DNA of 18,809 bases from JAJCYE01 sp036260105. GTDB taxonomy: Bacteria; Actinomycetota; CADDZG01; JAHWKV01. The translations under genes were made by a program, and so were the position numbers. Positions 7,864 to 14,625 of this stretch are shown here, piece by piece (position 1 is the stretch's first letter; each line of letters starts with the position of its first letter). The notes under the pieces are model-generated. The model had not been told where the DNA came from. It made no database searches and saw only the letters and a program-made list of their open reading frames with translations. The stretch covers positions 1 to 18,809 of the forward strand of contig DATAAN010000190.1 in the NCBI GenBank assembly GCA_036260105.1. The letters are read 5' to 3'.

Positions 7864-7877
7864 GCCGGCGCGCCGGC
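7864..7877. repeat. Perfect 14-bp palindrome 24 bp before folB
   Basis: GCCGGCGCGCCGGC is its own reverse complement. It lies immediately upstream of the folB ribosome binding site. In RNA it could fold into a GC-rich hairpin in the leader; in DNA it could be a dimeric operator. GC-rich genomes give such sequences by chance fairly often. Confidence 0.35.
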
Positions 7878-7994
7878 AGGAACTGAGATCGTTGATGGAG
7901 CGAAGTCTACGGAAACCGAGGCTGTTTGGACGGATATGCCTTTTGGGGCGGCAGGCATACCTTTTTGGCTCCTCAGTAGGGCGCGGGTTCCACG

Positions 7995-8004
7995 ACCTTA
8001 AGGT
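7995..8004. repeat. Perfect 10-bp palindrome in the folP-folB spacer
   Basis: ACCTTAAGGT reads the same on both strands. It contains AT-rich bases unusual for this region and lies mid-spacer, about 155 bp upstream of the folB start. It could be an operator; no family match is known to me. Confidence 0.25.
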
Positions 8005-8142
8005 AGACGAGCCCCTAGCGCCCGAGCGCTTTACCCTTCGAGTTTCCGGCGCGGCCGACCCTCGTGCGGCTGGACCGGCCACCTCAGCCGTGAGGAACTC
8101 GTCAGGGTCGCAGAGTCGCTTACCGCCCGAGGCTAACCGGCC

Positions 8143-8976
8143 TTAGGCGTTCGCGATGGCCTCGGTCATGCGCACCACGCGGACCATCTGCTTGACGTCG
8201 TGCACCCGCACCACCGAGGCGCCGCTGGCCACCGACCATGCGACCGTGGCGGCCGTGCCCTCCAAGCGCTCGGTCACCGGCAGGTCGAGCGTTGTGCCGA
8301 TGAACGACTTGCGGGAGGTGCCGATCAGGATCGGGAAACCGGGTTCGCACAGCGCCGGGATGCCCTTGAGAAGCTGCAGGTTGTGCTCCCGCGTCTTGCC
8401 GAAACCGATCCCCGGGTCGAGCACGATGGCAGCGTCGGGCACTCCGGCCGCCAGAGCATCGGCCGCCCAGGAGACGAGCGAGTCGCGCACCTCGGTGATC
8501 ACGTTCTCGTAGGTCGGATTCGACTGCATGGTCCTCGGGTCCCCCAGCATGTGCATCAGCACCACGCCGGCGCTCGTCTCGGCCACCAGGTCGCACATCA
8601 TTGGGTCGCCCCGCATCGCGGTTACGTCGTTGACGATCACCGCGCCTGCCTCGAGGGCCGCCCGAGCCACCCCGGCCTTGGTGGTGTCGATGGATACGGT
8701 CGCACCGGTCGCCGCAACGATCGCCTCGACAACCGGAATGACCCGTTGCAGCTCGTCGGCGGCGGGCACTTCGGCGGCGCCCGGCCGGGTCGACTCACCT
8801 CCGACGTCGATGATGTCGGCGCCCTCCTCCAACATCCGCTCGGCCTGGCCGACTGCGGCGCCTTTGTCGAGAAACAAGCCTCCGTCGGAGAAGGAGTCCG
8901 GGGTCACGTTCAAGACTCCCATGACAAGGACGCGCTCCAGCGACAGGCGTTTGTCGCAGCACTCCCACACCGGCAT
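8143..8976 (-). CDS. folP: Dihydropteroate synthase
   Basis: Condenses dihydropterin pyrophosphate with p-aminobenzoate to dihydropteroate; the target of sulfonamides. The product has 277 residues, the normal length. Motifs are LVMGVLNVTPDSFSDGG (17-33), IIDVGGESTRPGA (55-67), SIDTTKAGVARAALEAG, IVNDVTAMRGDP, LDPGIGFGKT with HNLQLLK, ILIGTSRKSFIG with the pterin-binding SRKS, and the closing RVHDVKQM. ATG at 8976 gives MPVWECCDKRLSLERVLVMG, the expected short leader before the first motif; GGA lies 7 nt upstream. The frame is open further upstream into ftsH, but that stretch has no family similarity. It begins 31 nt after the ftsH stop, where folE lies in mycobacteria; folE is absent here. 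Confidence 0.97.
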   Translation of the reverse strand: MPVWECCDKRLSLERVLVMGVLNVTPDSFSDGGLFLDKGAAVGQAERMLEEGADIIDVGGESTRPGAAEVPAADELQRVIPVVEAIVAATGATVSIDTTKAGVARAALEAGAVIVNDVTAMRGDPMMCDLVAETSAGVVLMHMLGDPRTMQSNPTYENVITEVRDSLVSWAADALAAGVPDAAIVLDPGIGFGKTREHNLQLLKGIPALCEPGFPILIGTSRKSFIGTTLDLPVTERLEGTAATVAWSVASGASVVRVHDVKQMVRVVRMTEAIANA

Positions 8977-9007
8977 TAAGATTCCGGCCGCCCGAAGGCG
9001 GTGCGCT

Positions 9008-10972
9008 CTAGGCCGGGGTGGGCTCGGCGCCAGGCCGGCGCAGGGAGGGCTTCGCCGGAGCCGGGGTGTGGGTGGTGATCTTGTCCTTCTCGGCGTCCGC
9101 CTCGATGGCCGCAGCCGCCGCCTTCTGGTTCTCCAGCAGGCGCCGGGGGATCTCGCCGCGAGCGGCACGCTTGGGCACGTCGGCGAAGAGGAGCTCGACG
9201 TCGGTCTTCTCGATCGTCTCCTTCTCGATGAGCATTGCCACCATCGCATCCAGCTGAGTGCGGTAGGTGGAACAGATCTCCCACGCCTCCTCGTGCGCCT
9301 CGTCGACCAGGCGGCGAATCTCCTCGTCGATCTCCGCGGCGACTGCCTCCGAGTAGTCGGCGTTGTGGCCCATGTCCCGGCCGAGGAACGGCTGGTCGAC
9401 CTTCTCCCCGAATGCCATGGGGCCGAGGCGCTCGCTCATTCCGTACTCGCAGACCATCTTTCGGGCAATCTTCGCCACCCGCTCCAGGTCGTTGCTGGCG
9501 CCGGTCGTCGGGTCCTGGAAGATGATCTCCTCTGCCACCCGGCCGCCGAGCAGCATGGCGAGCTGGTCGATGAGAGCGGAGCGGGACTCCAGGAAGCGGT
9601 CCTCGAGCGGCAGGTTCAGCGTGTAGCCGAGAGCCCGGCCGCGACTGATGATCGAAACCTTGTGCACCGGGTCGGCGTTGGGCAGCGCCCAGCTGACGAG
9701 GGCGTGGCCGGCCTCGTGGTAGGCGATGATCTGCTTCTCACGCTCGCCGATCAGGCGGCTCTTGCGCTGCGGGCCGGCGATCACCCGGTCGATGGCCTCC
9801 TCGACTTCGTCCATGGTGATCTCCTTCTTGGCACGCCGGGCGGCCAGAAGGGCGGACTCGTTGATGACGTTGGCCAGGTCGGCGCCGGTGAAGCCGGGGG
9901 TGCGGCGGGCGATCACGCCGAGGTCGACGTCCTTGCCGAGCGGCTTGCCCCTTGCGTGCACCTTCAGGATCTGCTCGCGGCCTTTGAGGTCGGCGCGGTC
10001 GACGGTCACCTGGCGGTCGAACCGGCCAGGACGCAGCAGGGCCGGGTCCAGGATGTCGGGCCGGTTGGTCGCCGCCATCAGGATGACGCCGGTACGCACG
10101 TCGAAGCCGTCCATCTCGACGAGAAGCTGGTTCAGAGTCTGCTCCCGCTCGTCGTGGCCACCTCCGAGGCCGGCGCCGCGATGGCGGCCCACGGCGTCGA
10201 TCTCGTCGACGAAGATGATGGCCGGAGCGGACGCCTTGGCCTGCTCGAACAGGTCACGGACCCGGGCGGCGCCGACACCGACGAACATCTCGACGAAGTC
10301 GGAGCCGGAGATGGAGAAGAAGGGGACGCCCGCTTCACCGGCGACCGCTCGGGCGAGCAGGGTCTTGCCGGTTCCCGGAGGGCCGAACAGCAACACACCC
10401 TTGGGGATCTTGGCGCCCATGTTCTGGAACTTGGCGGGGTTGGCAAGGAACTCCTTGATCTCCTCCAGCTCCTCGATCGCCTCGTCCACGCCCGCGACGT
10501 CGGCGAAGGTGATCTTGGGCTGGTCCTTGGCAACCAGCTTGGCCTTCGACTTGCCGAAGGACATGACCCGGTTGCCGCCGCCCTGCATCTGCTGCATGAG
10601 GAAGAAGAAAATGCCGAGGATGAAGATGAACGGAAGGATGCTGGTCAGCAGGGAACCCCACAGGTTCGGGTTCTCCGGGTTGGCGACGACCTTGACGCCT
10701 GGCTGCTCCCGCAGCAGCTGCGACACGTCCTCCGGGCTGAGGTAGGTGGAGCTGAACTTTGAGCCGTCGCTCAGCGTGCCTTCGATGCGGCCGCTGTTGC
10801 GGAAGACCTCCACCTCGGTGACGTCGCCGGCCTTGAGCTTGCGCTCGAACTCGCTGGTGCTGAGCTTCTGGGCGCGGCTGCCGCTGTTGAGGATTCCGGC
10901 CACCGCCCAGATGGCGGCGATGCCGAGCAGCAAGTAGAAAATCGGGTTCTTAAAGATCTTGTTCATGGTCAT
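9008..10972 (-). CDS. ftsH: ATP-dependent zinc metalloprotease FtsH
   Basis: Membrane-anchored AAA+ protease that extracts and degrades membrane and some soluble proteins. The product has 654 residues. An N-terminal membrane helix (about 11-27) and a second (about 107-126, SLLTSILPFIFILGIFFF) flank a short extracytoplasmic domain. The AAA+ module follows: Walker A GPPGTGKT (197-204), Walker B IIFVDEID (252-259) and the second region of homology ending RPGRFDR (314-320). The M41 peptidase site is HEAGH (419-423), with the third zinc ligand expected in the SNDLERV segment. The C-terminal tail is rich in Ala, Pro and Lys, as is common in actinobacterial FtsH. Two ATG codons compete (10972 and 10966); the first is annotated. 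It lies 59 nt after hpt, a typical actinobacterial pairing. Confidence 0.98.
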   Translation of the reverse strand: MTMNKIFKNPIFYLLLGIAAIWAVAGILNSGSRAQKLSTSEFERKLKAGDVTEVEVFRNSGRIEGTLSDGSKFSSTYLSPEDVSQLLREQPGVKVVANPENPNLWGSLLTSILPFIFILGIFFFLMQQMQGGGNRVMSFGKSKAKLVAKDQPKITFADVAGVDEAIEELEEIKEFLANPAKFQNMGAKIPKGVLLFGPPGTGKTLLARAVAGEAGVPFFSISGSDFVEMFVGVGAARVRDLFEQAKASAPAIIFVDEIDAVGRHRGAGLGGGHDEREQTLNQLLVEMDGFDVRTGVILMAATNRPDILDPALLRPGRFDRQVTVDRADLKGREQILKVHARGKPLGKDVDLGVIARRTPGFTGADLANVINESALLAARRAKKEITMDEVEEAIDRVIAGPQRKSRLIGEREKQIIAYHEAGHALVSWALPNADPVHKVSIISRGRALGYTLNLPLEDRFLESRSALIDQLAMLLGGRVAEEIIFQDPTTGASNDLERVAKIARKMVCEYGMSERLGPMAFGEKVDQPFLGRDMGHNADYSEAVAAEIDEEIRRLVDEAHEEAWEICSTYRTQLDAMVAMLIEKETIEKTDVELLFADVPKRAARGEIPRRLLENQKAAAAAIEADAEKDKITTHTPAPAKPSLRRPGAEPTPA

Positions 10973-11031
10973 CCCAGGTTAGCACGGTGTCCATTCTTCA
11001 CTCCCCCGAAGATGGCCGCCGAAACGGCGCC

Positions 11032-11565
11032 TCAGGAGTGCTGCTCGGTGTCCAAATAGGCGATAAAGGGCAGGTTCCGGTACAGCTGCTGGTGGTCCAA
11101 CCCGTACCCGATAACGAACTGCGCCGGGATTTCGAAACCCTCGTAGCGAACATCCAGGTCGACCTGCTGGATGCCGGACTTGCGAAGCAGCGCGCACACC
11201 TCGAGGCTGGCCGGCTTCCGGCCGTTCAGGTACTTGAGCAGGTAGTTCAGAGTGAGCCCCGAGTCGATGATGTCCTCCACTAAAAGGACGTGGCGGTCGG
11301 TGATCTCGTAGTCCAGGTCCTTGAGGATGCGGACGACCCCGGAAGTCTTGGTGGCCGAGCCGTAGCTCGAGACCGCCATGAAGTCGAACTCCAGCGGCAG
11401 CCGGATCTGCCGGGCAAGGTCGCTCATGAGCATGAACGCCCCTTTCAGCACACCGACCAGCACCAAATCCTTGCCCTCGTAGTCCTCCATGATCTGGTCC
11501 GCGATCTCCTTGATGCGCTCCTGGATGCGCGCCTCCGAGATCAGGACGTCTCCTACGCCCTTCAT
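11032..11565 (-). CDS. hpt: Hypoxanthine phosphoribosyltransferase
   Basis: Purine salvage enzyme that joins hypoxanthine or guanine to PRPP. The product has 177 residues, standard for bacterial HPRT. It shows LVGVLKGAFMLMSDL (36-50), the flexible-loop SSYGSATKTSG (66-76), the PRPP-binding signature VLLVEDIIDSGLTL (93-106) and the C-terminal FVIGYGLDHQQLYRNLPFI. ATG at 11565 overlaps the tilS stop in an ATGA arrangement, so translation is coupled. GGAG lies 8 nt upstream of the ATG. TilS and HPRT are neighbours in many bacteria, and ftsH follows 59 nt later. Confidence 0.97.
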   Translation of the reverse strand: MKGVGDVLISEARIQERIKEIADQIMEDYEGKDLVLVGVLKGAFMLMSDLARQIRLPLEFDFMAVSSYGSATKTSGVVRILKDLDYEITDRHVLLVEDIIDSGLTLNYLLKYLNGRKPASLEVCALLRKSGIQQVDLDVRYEGFEIPAQFVIGYGLDHQQLYRNLPFIAYLDTEQHS

Positions 11566-12878
11566 GCCGCGGGCTCCAGCGTCAGCCGCAGCACCCGGGA
11601 GGTGAAGGCCGTGACCTTGAACCGGTCGTCCAGGCGGTGCCCGGCTACCCAGACGATGCGGTCGCCGGCCGACACGATGGGCACGGAGGAGCGCTCGGAG
11701 CGGGGGATGCCGGCGTCGACGAAGAAGTCCTGGAGCTTACGGGTCCCGGGAGAGCCGAGCGGGTGGAAGCGGTCTCCGGGCCGCCACTGCCGAACGGTTA
11801 CCACGGAGCCCACCTCGGACGCATCGACCACCTCCGACAACCTCTGTCCGGCGGAGCGGACCTCCCGGGGACGCGGCTCCTCTGCCGCCGACAGCGAGAG
11901 CTCCCAGGCCGGCAGGCGCGTGGTTCCGGGGACGAAGATCTGCATTTCAGGAAGAACCCTATCCACCAGGTAACGCCCGAACACCACGCGCGACCTTTCC
12001 GACCAGACGGCGACGCCGGCCGGCAGATCCAGCCGGGCCCCCGTCACGGGGACCACCTTCCGGAGGATGTCCGACACCGCCGCCGAGGTGAGCTCCACGC
12101 CCAGCTCGCCGGCGGCCCTGCGAACCAGCTGGGACGCCACTGGAGCCGCGGCTGGTCGCAGAGCGGACCGCTCGATGACCATCTGGTCGCCGGATCGGCG
12201 GACCGAGCGCTCCCAAAGCTGCTGGACGGCGACCGCCGTCTCCGCGGCCTGCAGTCTCGTCCGGTCCGCCAGCTCGGCGAGCCTTTGGACATCCTCCTGG
12301 GTCGCCGAGGCAAGCTCCCGCCTCACCGCCACCCGCCGGTAGTGCGGGTTCTCGTTGGAGGGGTCGTGTACGAACCGGATCCCCGCCTCGCGGCACACCT
12401 GCTCGGTGTCCGCCCTCCGAAGATCCAGCAGCGGCCTCACGATGCGTCCGCGAACCGGCGGGATGCCCAGCCCGAATCCGCCGCGGTCCAGCCTCATCCG
12501 TACCGTCTCCGCCTGGTCGTCAAGCGTGTGGCCTGTGGCGATCCGGCTGGCGCCCGCCTGGGCCGCCATCTCCTCCAGCGCCTGGTAGCGCATGAGGCGC
12601 GCCTGCGCCTGCGTTGGCGGGTTCACCGAGACACGGCGGGAGAGGAACGGCAATCCCAACCGGCCGGCCACCTCGGCGCAGTGCCCGGCGTCATATCCCG
12701 AGTCGGGGCGCATGCCGTGGTCGACGTGGCCCAGGACCAGGTCGCAGCCGAGCTTGTGAAGCAGCAGCACGAGCGCAGTGGAGTCGGCCCCGCCGCTGAA
12801 GGCCGCCAGGACCCTTTCGCCGCCTGGGATCATCTGCTCCCGACCGATGGTTGCGGCCACCGTGGAAGCGGGCGTCAC
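11562..12878 (-). CDS. tilS: tRNA(Ile)-lysidine synthetase
   Basis: Modifies C34 of the CAU-anticodon tRNA-Ile to lysidine so that it reads AUA codons. The product has 438 residues. The PP-loop ATP pyrophosphatase motif SGGADSTAL is at about 28-36, followed by LGHVDHGMRPDS, the TGHTLDDQAETVRMRL segment and VRPLLDLRR. The C-terminal domain with RQWRPGDRFHPLG and KLQDFFVDAGIP is present, so this is a long, complete TilS. The start GTG at 12878 is chosen because it overlaps the upstream TGA as GTGA and leaves a short leader before the ATP site. The frame stays open far upstream, but that stretch is antisense-like translation of the metalloprotease gene. Coupled to hpt downstream. Confidence 0.95.
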   Translation of the reverse strand: MTPASTVAATIGREQMIPGGERVLAAFSGGADSTALVLLLHKLGCDLVLGHVDHGMRPDSGYDAGHCAEVAGRLGLPFLSRRVSVNPPTQAQARLMRYQALEEMAAQAGASRIATGHTLDDQAETVRMRLDRGGFGLGIPPVRGRIVRPLLDLRRADTEQVCREAGIRFVHDPSNENPHYRRVAVRRELASATQEDVQRLAELADRTRLQAAETAVAVQQLWERSVRRSGDQMVIERSALRPAAAPVASQLVRRAAGELGVELTSAAVSDILRKVVPVTGARLDLPAGVAVWSERSRVVFGRYLVDRVLPEMQIFVPGTTRLPAWELSLSAAEEPRPREVRSAGQRLSEVVDASEVGSVVTVRQWRPGDRFHPLGSPGTRKLQDFFVDAGIPRSERSSVPIVSAGDRIVWVAGHRLDDRFKVTAFTSRVLRLTLEPAA

Positions 12879-13918
12879 GAAGCTACCCGGCTCAGCCACT
12901 TCTCGGGAGCCCGGACTTCCTCCAGCGTGGGAAGGGACTCGACCGACTCGAAGACCGCCCTGACCCCCGGGGATCCCGCCCGGGCGTATACCGCGTCGAA
13001 GAACAGCTGCCCCTGCTCGTACTGCGCCTTCTTGAGCTCGAAGCCGAGCACCTTGGCCATGAGGCGCGCCAGCGGGCTGCCGATGTTGCCGCCGCCCCGT
13101 AGCGCCTTGCTCATTCGGGGCTGGCTCGGAATGCGGCCCTCGGCGATCCTGTCCATCACGAAGTTGCCGTGGCCCTCGATGACCGACATGAAGGCCTGCA
13201 GGGTGTTGAAGACCTTGAGCTGATCCTGGTTCAGCACCCGGAAGACGAGCGGAGCGGCGGCGTCGCCGTTCTGCGCCACGTTCTTGAACGAGGACATCAT
13301 CCGGTCGGCGAGCGTCTTTGCGTCCATGTCCATCGACTCGAGCATCTGGTTGACCAGCGTCAGGAAGTGCGGCCGGACCCAGGTGTTCGCCTCGAACTGG
13401 CCTCGGTGGGTGAGCTCGTGAAGGACGATCCAAAGCCTGAAGTCCCGGGGCAGGAAACCGAAACGGCGCTCCATGGTGACGATGTTCGTGCCGACGAACC
13501 ACACCTGGTTCTGGTGCGCCATCAGGATGTCGTACTGCCCGAGCACCCGCTGCGACAGGAAGCCCAGCACCGTTCCCAGCTGCGCGCCCAGCATCGCTCG
13601 ATAAGCGAGCTTGGTACCGGGCAACACGGTGGGCGACCGGTCCATGCGCTTCTCGACCTTCGTAAGGAGCGGCGACATCAGCTCCAGCATCGAGGTGACG
13701 TTGGCGGCCGCCCAGTCCCTGCGGGACAGGACCCGGGCGATGGCCGGCTGCCCCGGGATGAAGCCGCTCTCCTCGGCGATCAGCGGCTCGGCCTCTCGCA
13801 CCAGCGCCTCGAAGTCCTCCTGGAGACCCTGCATCAGGTAGGACTCGTCCAGGGATCCTGGCTGGGCGAACATCGCGGCGAAGCGGGTGGCGATCGCCTC
13901 GTCTACAAGGGGGCTCAC
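12875..13918 (-). CDS. DUF2342-family zinc-dependent metalloprotease
   Basis: A 347-residue protein of the actinobacterial family named zinc-dependent metalloprotease or 'coenzyme F420 biosynthesis-associated'. Its true substrate is unknown. Residues 165-171 are VLHELTH: the HExxH zinc site with His167, Glu168 and His171. Glu248 in MSVIEGHGNFVMD is the likely third ligand. The N-terminal half is helical and starts MSPLVDEAIATRFAAMFA. No signal peptide or membrane helix is evident, so it is probably cytoplasmic. GTG at 13918 is the first start in frame; no clear ribosome binding site precedes it. The stop overlaps the tilS start by 4 nt. In mycobacteria the homologue (Rv3626c) has the same neighbours tilS and hpt. 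The F420 link in the family name is historical, and nothing in this window supports it. Confidence 0.9.
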   Translation of the reverse strand: MSPLVDEAIATRFAAMFAQPGSLDESYLMQGLQEDFEALVREAEPLIAEESGFIPGQPAIARVLSRRDWAAANVTSMLELMSPLLTKVEKRMDRSPTVLPGTKLAYRAMLGAQLGTVLGFLSQRVLGQYDILMAHQNQVWFVGTNIVTMERRFGFLPRDFRLWIVLHELTHRGQFEANTWVRPHFLTLVNQMLESMDMDAKTLADRMMSSFKNVAQNGDAAAPLVFRVLNQDQLKVFNTLQAFMSVIEGHGNFVMDRIAEGRIPSQPRMSKALRGGGNIGSPLARLMAKVLGFELKKAQYEQGQLFFDAVYARAGSPGVRAVFESVESLPTLEEVRAPEKWLSRVAS

Positions 13919-14132
13919 CGGTGCGCGCCCGATCGCAGAGCTCGGGGATCCGGGCAGGAGACGCTCAGGGGGTGGCCTTCAAAGGTTCCGGCACCACCCA
14001 AGCTTAACAGCGCGCCTGAGCGAGGGATGCTTCGGAAATTAGCTTGTAGGTGCTGCATGGTGGAGCCGGTTGGAGCTGCCGGAGAAGCGCTGCTCGACAA
14101 CCGAATGGAGCCGGTACTCGCCAAGCGTGCTG

Positions 14133-14324
14133 CTAGCTGACCTTCTTGCCGCGCAGCCTCGGGATCTTGGTGTCGGCGTGGATGAAGCAGGTGTCGCGAC
14201 GGTTGTACATGGAAAGCTTGGTGATGCAGCCCTCGTGGGCGCACAGGCGATCCTCTGCGTAACGGCGGGACCTCTTGGGAAGCCCCACCACGTGGGCCCC
14301 CCTGATCGCTGTCGAAGATGCCAC
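14133..14324 (-). CDS. Small putative zinc-ribbon protein, function unknown
   Basis: A 63-residue basic protein with no name I can give. GTG at 14324 follows AGGAGG (14330-14335) at 5-nt spacing, one of the best ribosome binding sites in the window, which argues strongly for a real gene. Cys28, Cys33, Cys46 and His49 form a CX4C-X12-CX2H pattern (RLCAHEGCITKLSMYNRRDTCFIH), which looks like a single zinc ribbon. The LSMYN...C motif recalls short ribbons that precede helix-turn-helix domains in some actinobacterial regulators; that is memory-based and uncertain. The tail IPRLRGKK is basic and could touch nucleic acid. It lies 156 nt downstream of tRNA-Thr and 215 nt before the metalloprotease gene, so it may be transcribed alone. 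Confidence 0.72.
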   Translation of the reverse strand: MASSTAIRGAHVVGLPKRSRRYAEDRLCAHEGCITKLSMYNRRDTCFIHADTKIPRLRGKKVS

Positions 14325-14329
14325 GGTTA

Positions 14330-14335
14330 CCTCCT
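14330..14335 (-). promoter_or_regulatory. Strong ribosome binding site of the small zinc-ribbon gene
   Basis: The minus strand reads AGGAGG followed by TAACC and then GTG. This is a full match to the anti-Shine-Dalgarno core at ideal spacing. It fixes the start of the 63-residue protein and excludes the longer upstream reading frame beginning near 14420. Confidence 0.75.
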
Positions 14336-14479
14336 CTTGGAACTCTCCGGAATGTGGAGTTGCGAAACGTATTCGATATGGCTGGAAACGCGGATTGGCC
14401 CGTCTGTATTCCCCAGGCAAGGTTTTTTGTAACCACCGGAAGGAGGGCCCGGTTTATTGTGAGGAGCGGGCGATATCGG

Positions 14480-14552
14480 AGCCGGAGCGGGGAATCGAAC
14501 CCCGGACCTACGCATTACGAGTGCGTTGCTCTGCCGTCTGAGCTACCCCGGC
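14480..14552 (-). tRNA. tRNA-Thr (anticodon CGU)
   Basis: A 73-nt cloverleaf reads on the minus strand. The acceptor stem GCCGGGG pairs with CTCCGGC (one G-U), the D-arm contains AGCTCAGACGGCAGAGC, and the T-arm is CGGGG-TTCGATT-CCCCG. The anticodon stem ACGCA/TGCGT encloses loop CTCGTAA, giving anticodon CGT for ACG codons (Thr). The discriminator base is T and no CCA is encoded, so CCA must be added after transcription. It lies 73 nt downstream of holB on the same strand. Confidence 0.96.
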
Positions 14553-14562
14553 GAAGGGCGGG

Positions 14563-14578
14563 CGGCGACGGATCGCCG
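14563..14578 (-). other. Perfect hairpin between holB and tRNA-Thr
   Basis: The sequence CGGCGATCCGTCGCCG forms a 6-bp stem with a 4-nt loop, 10 nt upstream of the tRNA 5' end. There is no U-tract, so it is not a classical intrinsic terminator. It may mark tRNA processing, pausing, or chance in GC-rich DNA. Confidence 0.3.
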
Positions 14579-14625
14579 GACCGACTATTCAGTCTACTGA
14601 CTCTGCGGCCGGTATGGCCTAAGCG

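Larger units (their letters stand above)
7841..8142. other. 302-nt intergenic spacer between folP and folB
   Basis: No convincing gene. The longest minus-strand frame here is Arg/Ser/Pro-rich, uses rare AGG and TTA codons and resembles no protein I know. The spacer holds a perfect 14-bp palindrome (7864-7877), a perfect 10-bp palindrome (7995-8004), and a 6-bp stem TATGCC/GGCATA (7935-7940 with 7954-7959) followed on the plus strand by five T. Its base composition looks less GC-rich than the flanking genes. It probably holds the folB promoter, but I cannot place one with confidence. Confidence 0.5.

Noticed and set aside
7056..7958. 300-codon minus-strand frame opposite the GDPD gene that might continue the folate operon
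   Set aside because: It overlaps folB in another frame, is Pro/Arg/Ala-rich, and shows no recognisable motif; the plus-strand GDPD has all catalytic motifs.
7935..7966. Intrinsic terminator on the plus strand in the folP-folB spacer
   Set aside because: The stem has only 6 bp with a 13-nt loop, and no plus-strand gene ends within 480 nt upstream.
8528..10762. 744-codon plus-strand frame antisense to ftsH and folP
   Set aside because: Low-complexity, Asp/Val/Leu/Gly-rich translation with no family resemblance; it mirrors the codon pattern of real genes on the minus strand in GC-rich DNA.
12879..13502. Long upstream extension of TilS to 13502
   Set aside because: The sequence is out-of-frame translation of the DUF2342 gene; GTG 12878 at the GTGA overlap gives a normal TilS.
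14435..14460. Terminator after tRNA-Thr (ACCGG/CCGGT stem)
   Set aside because: Only a 5-bp stem with a 9-nt loop, and A residues rather than U follow on the minus strand.
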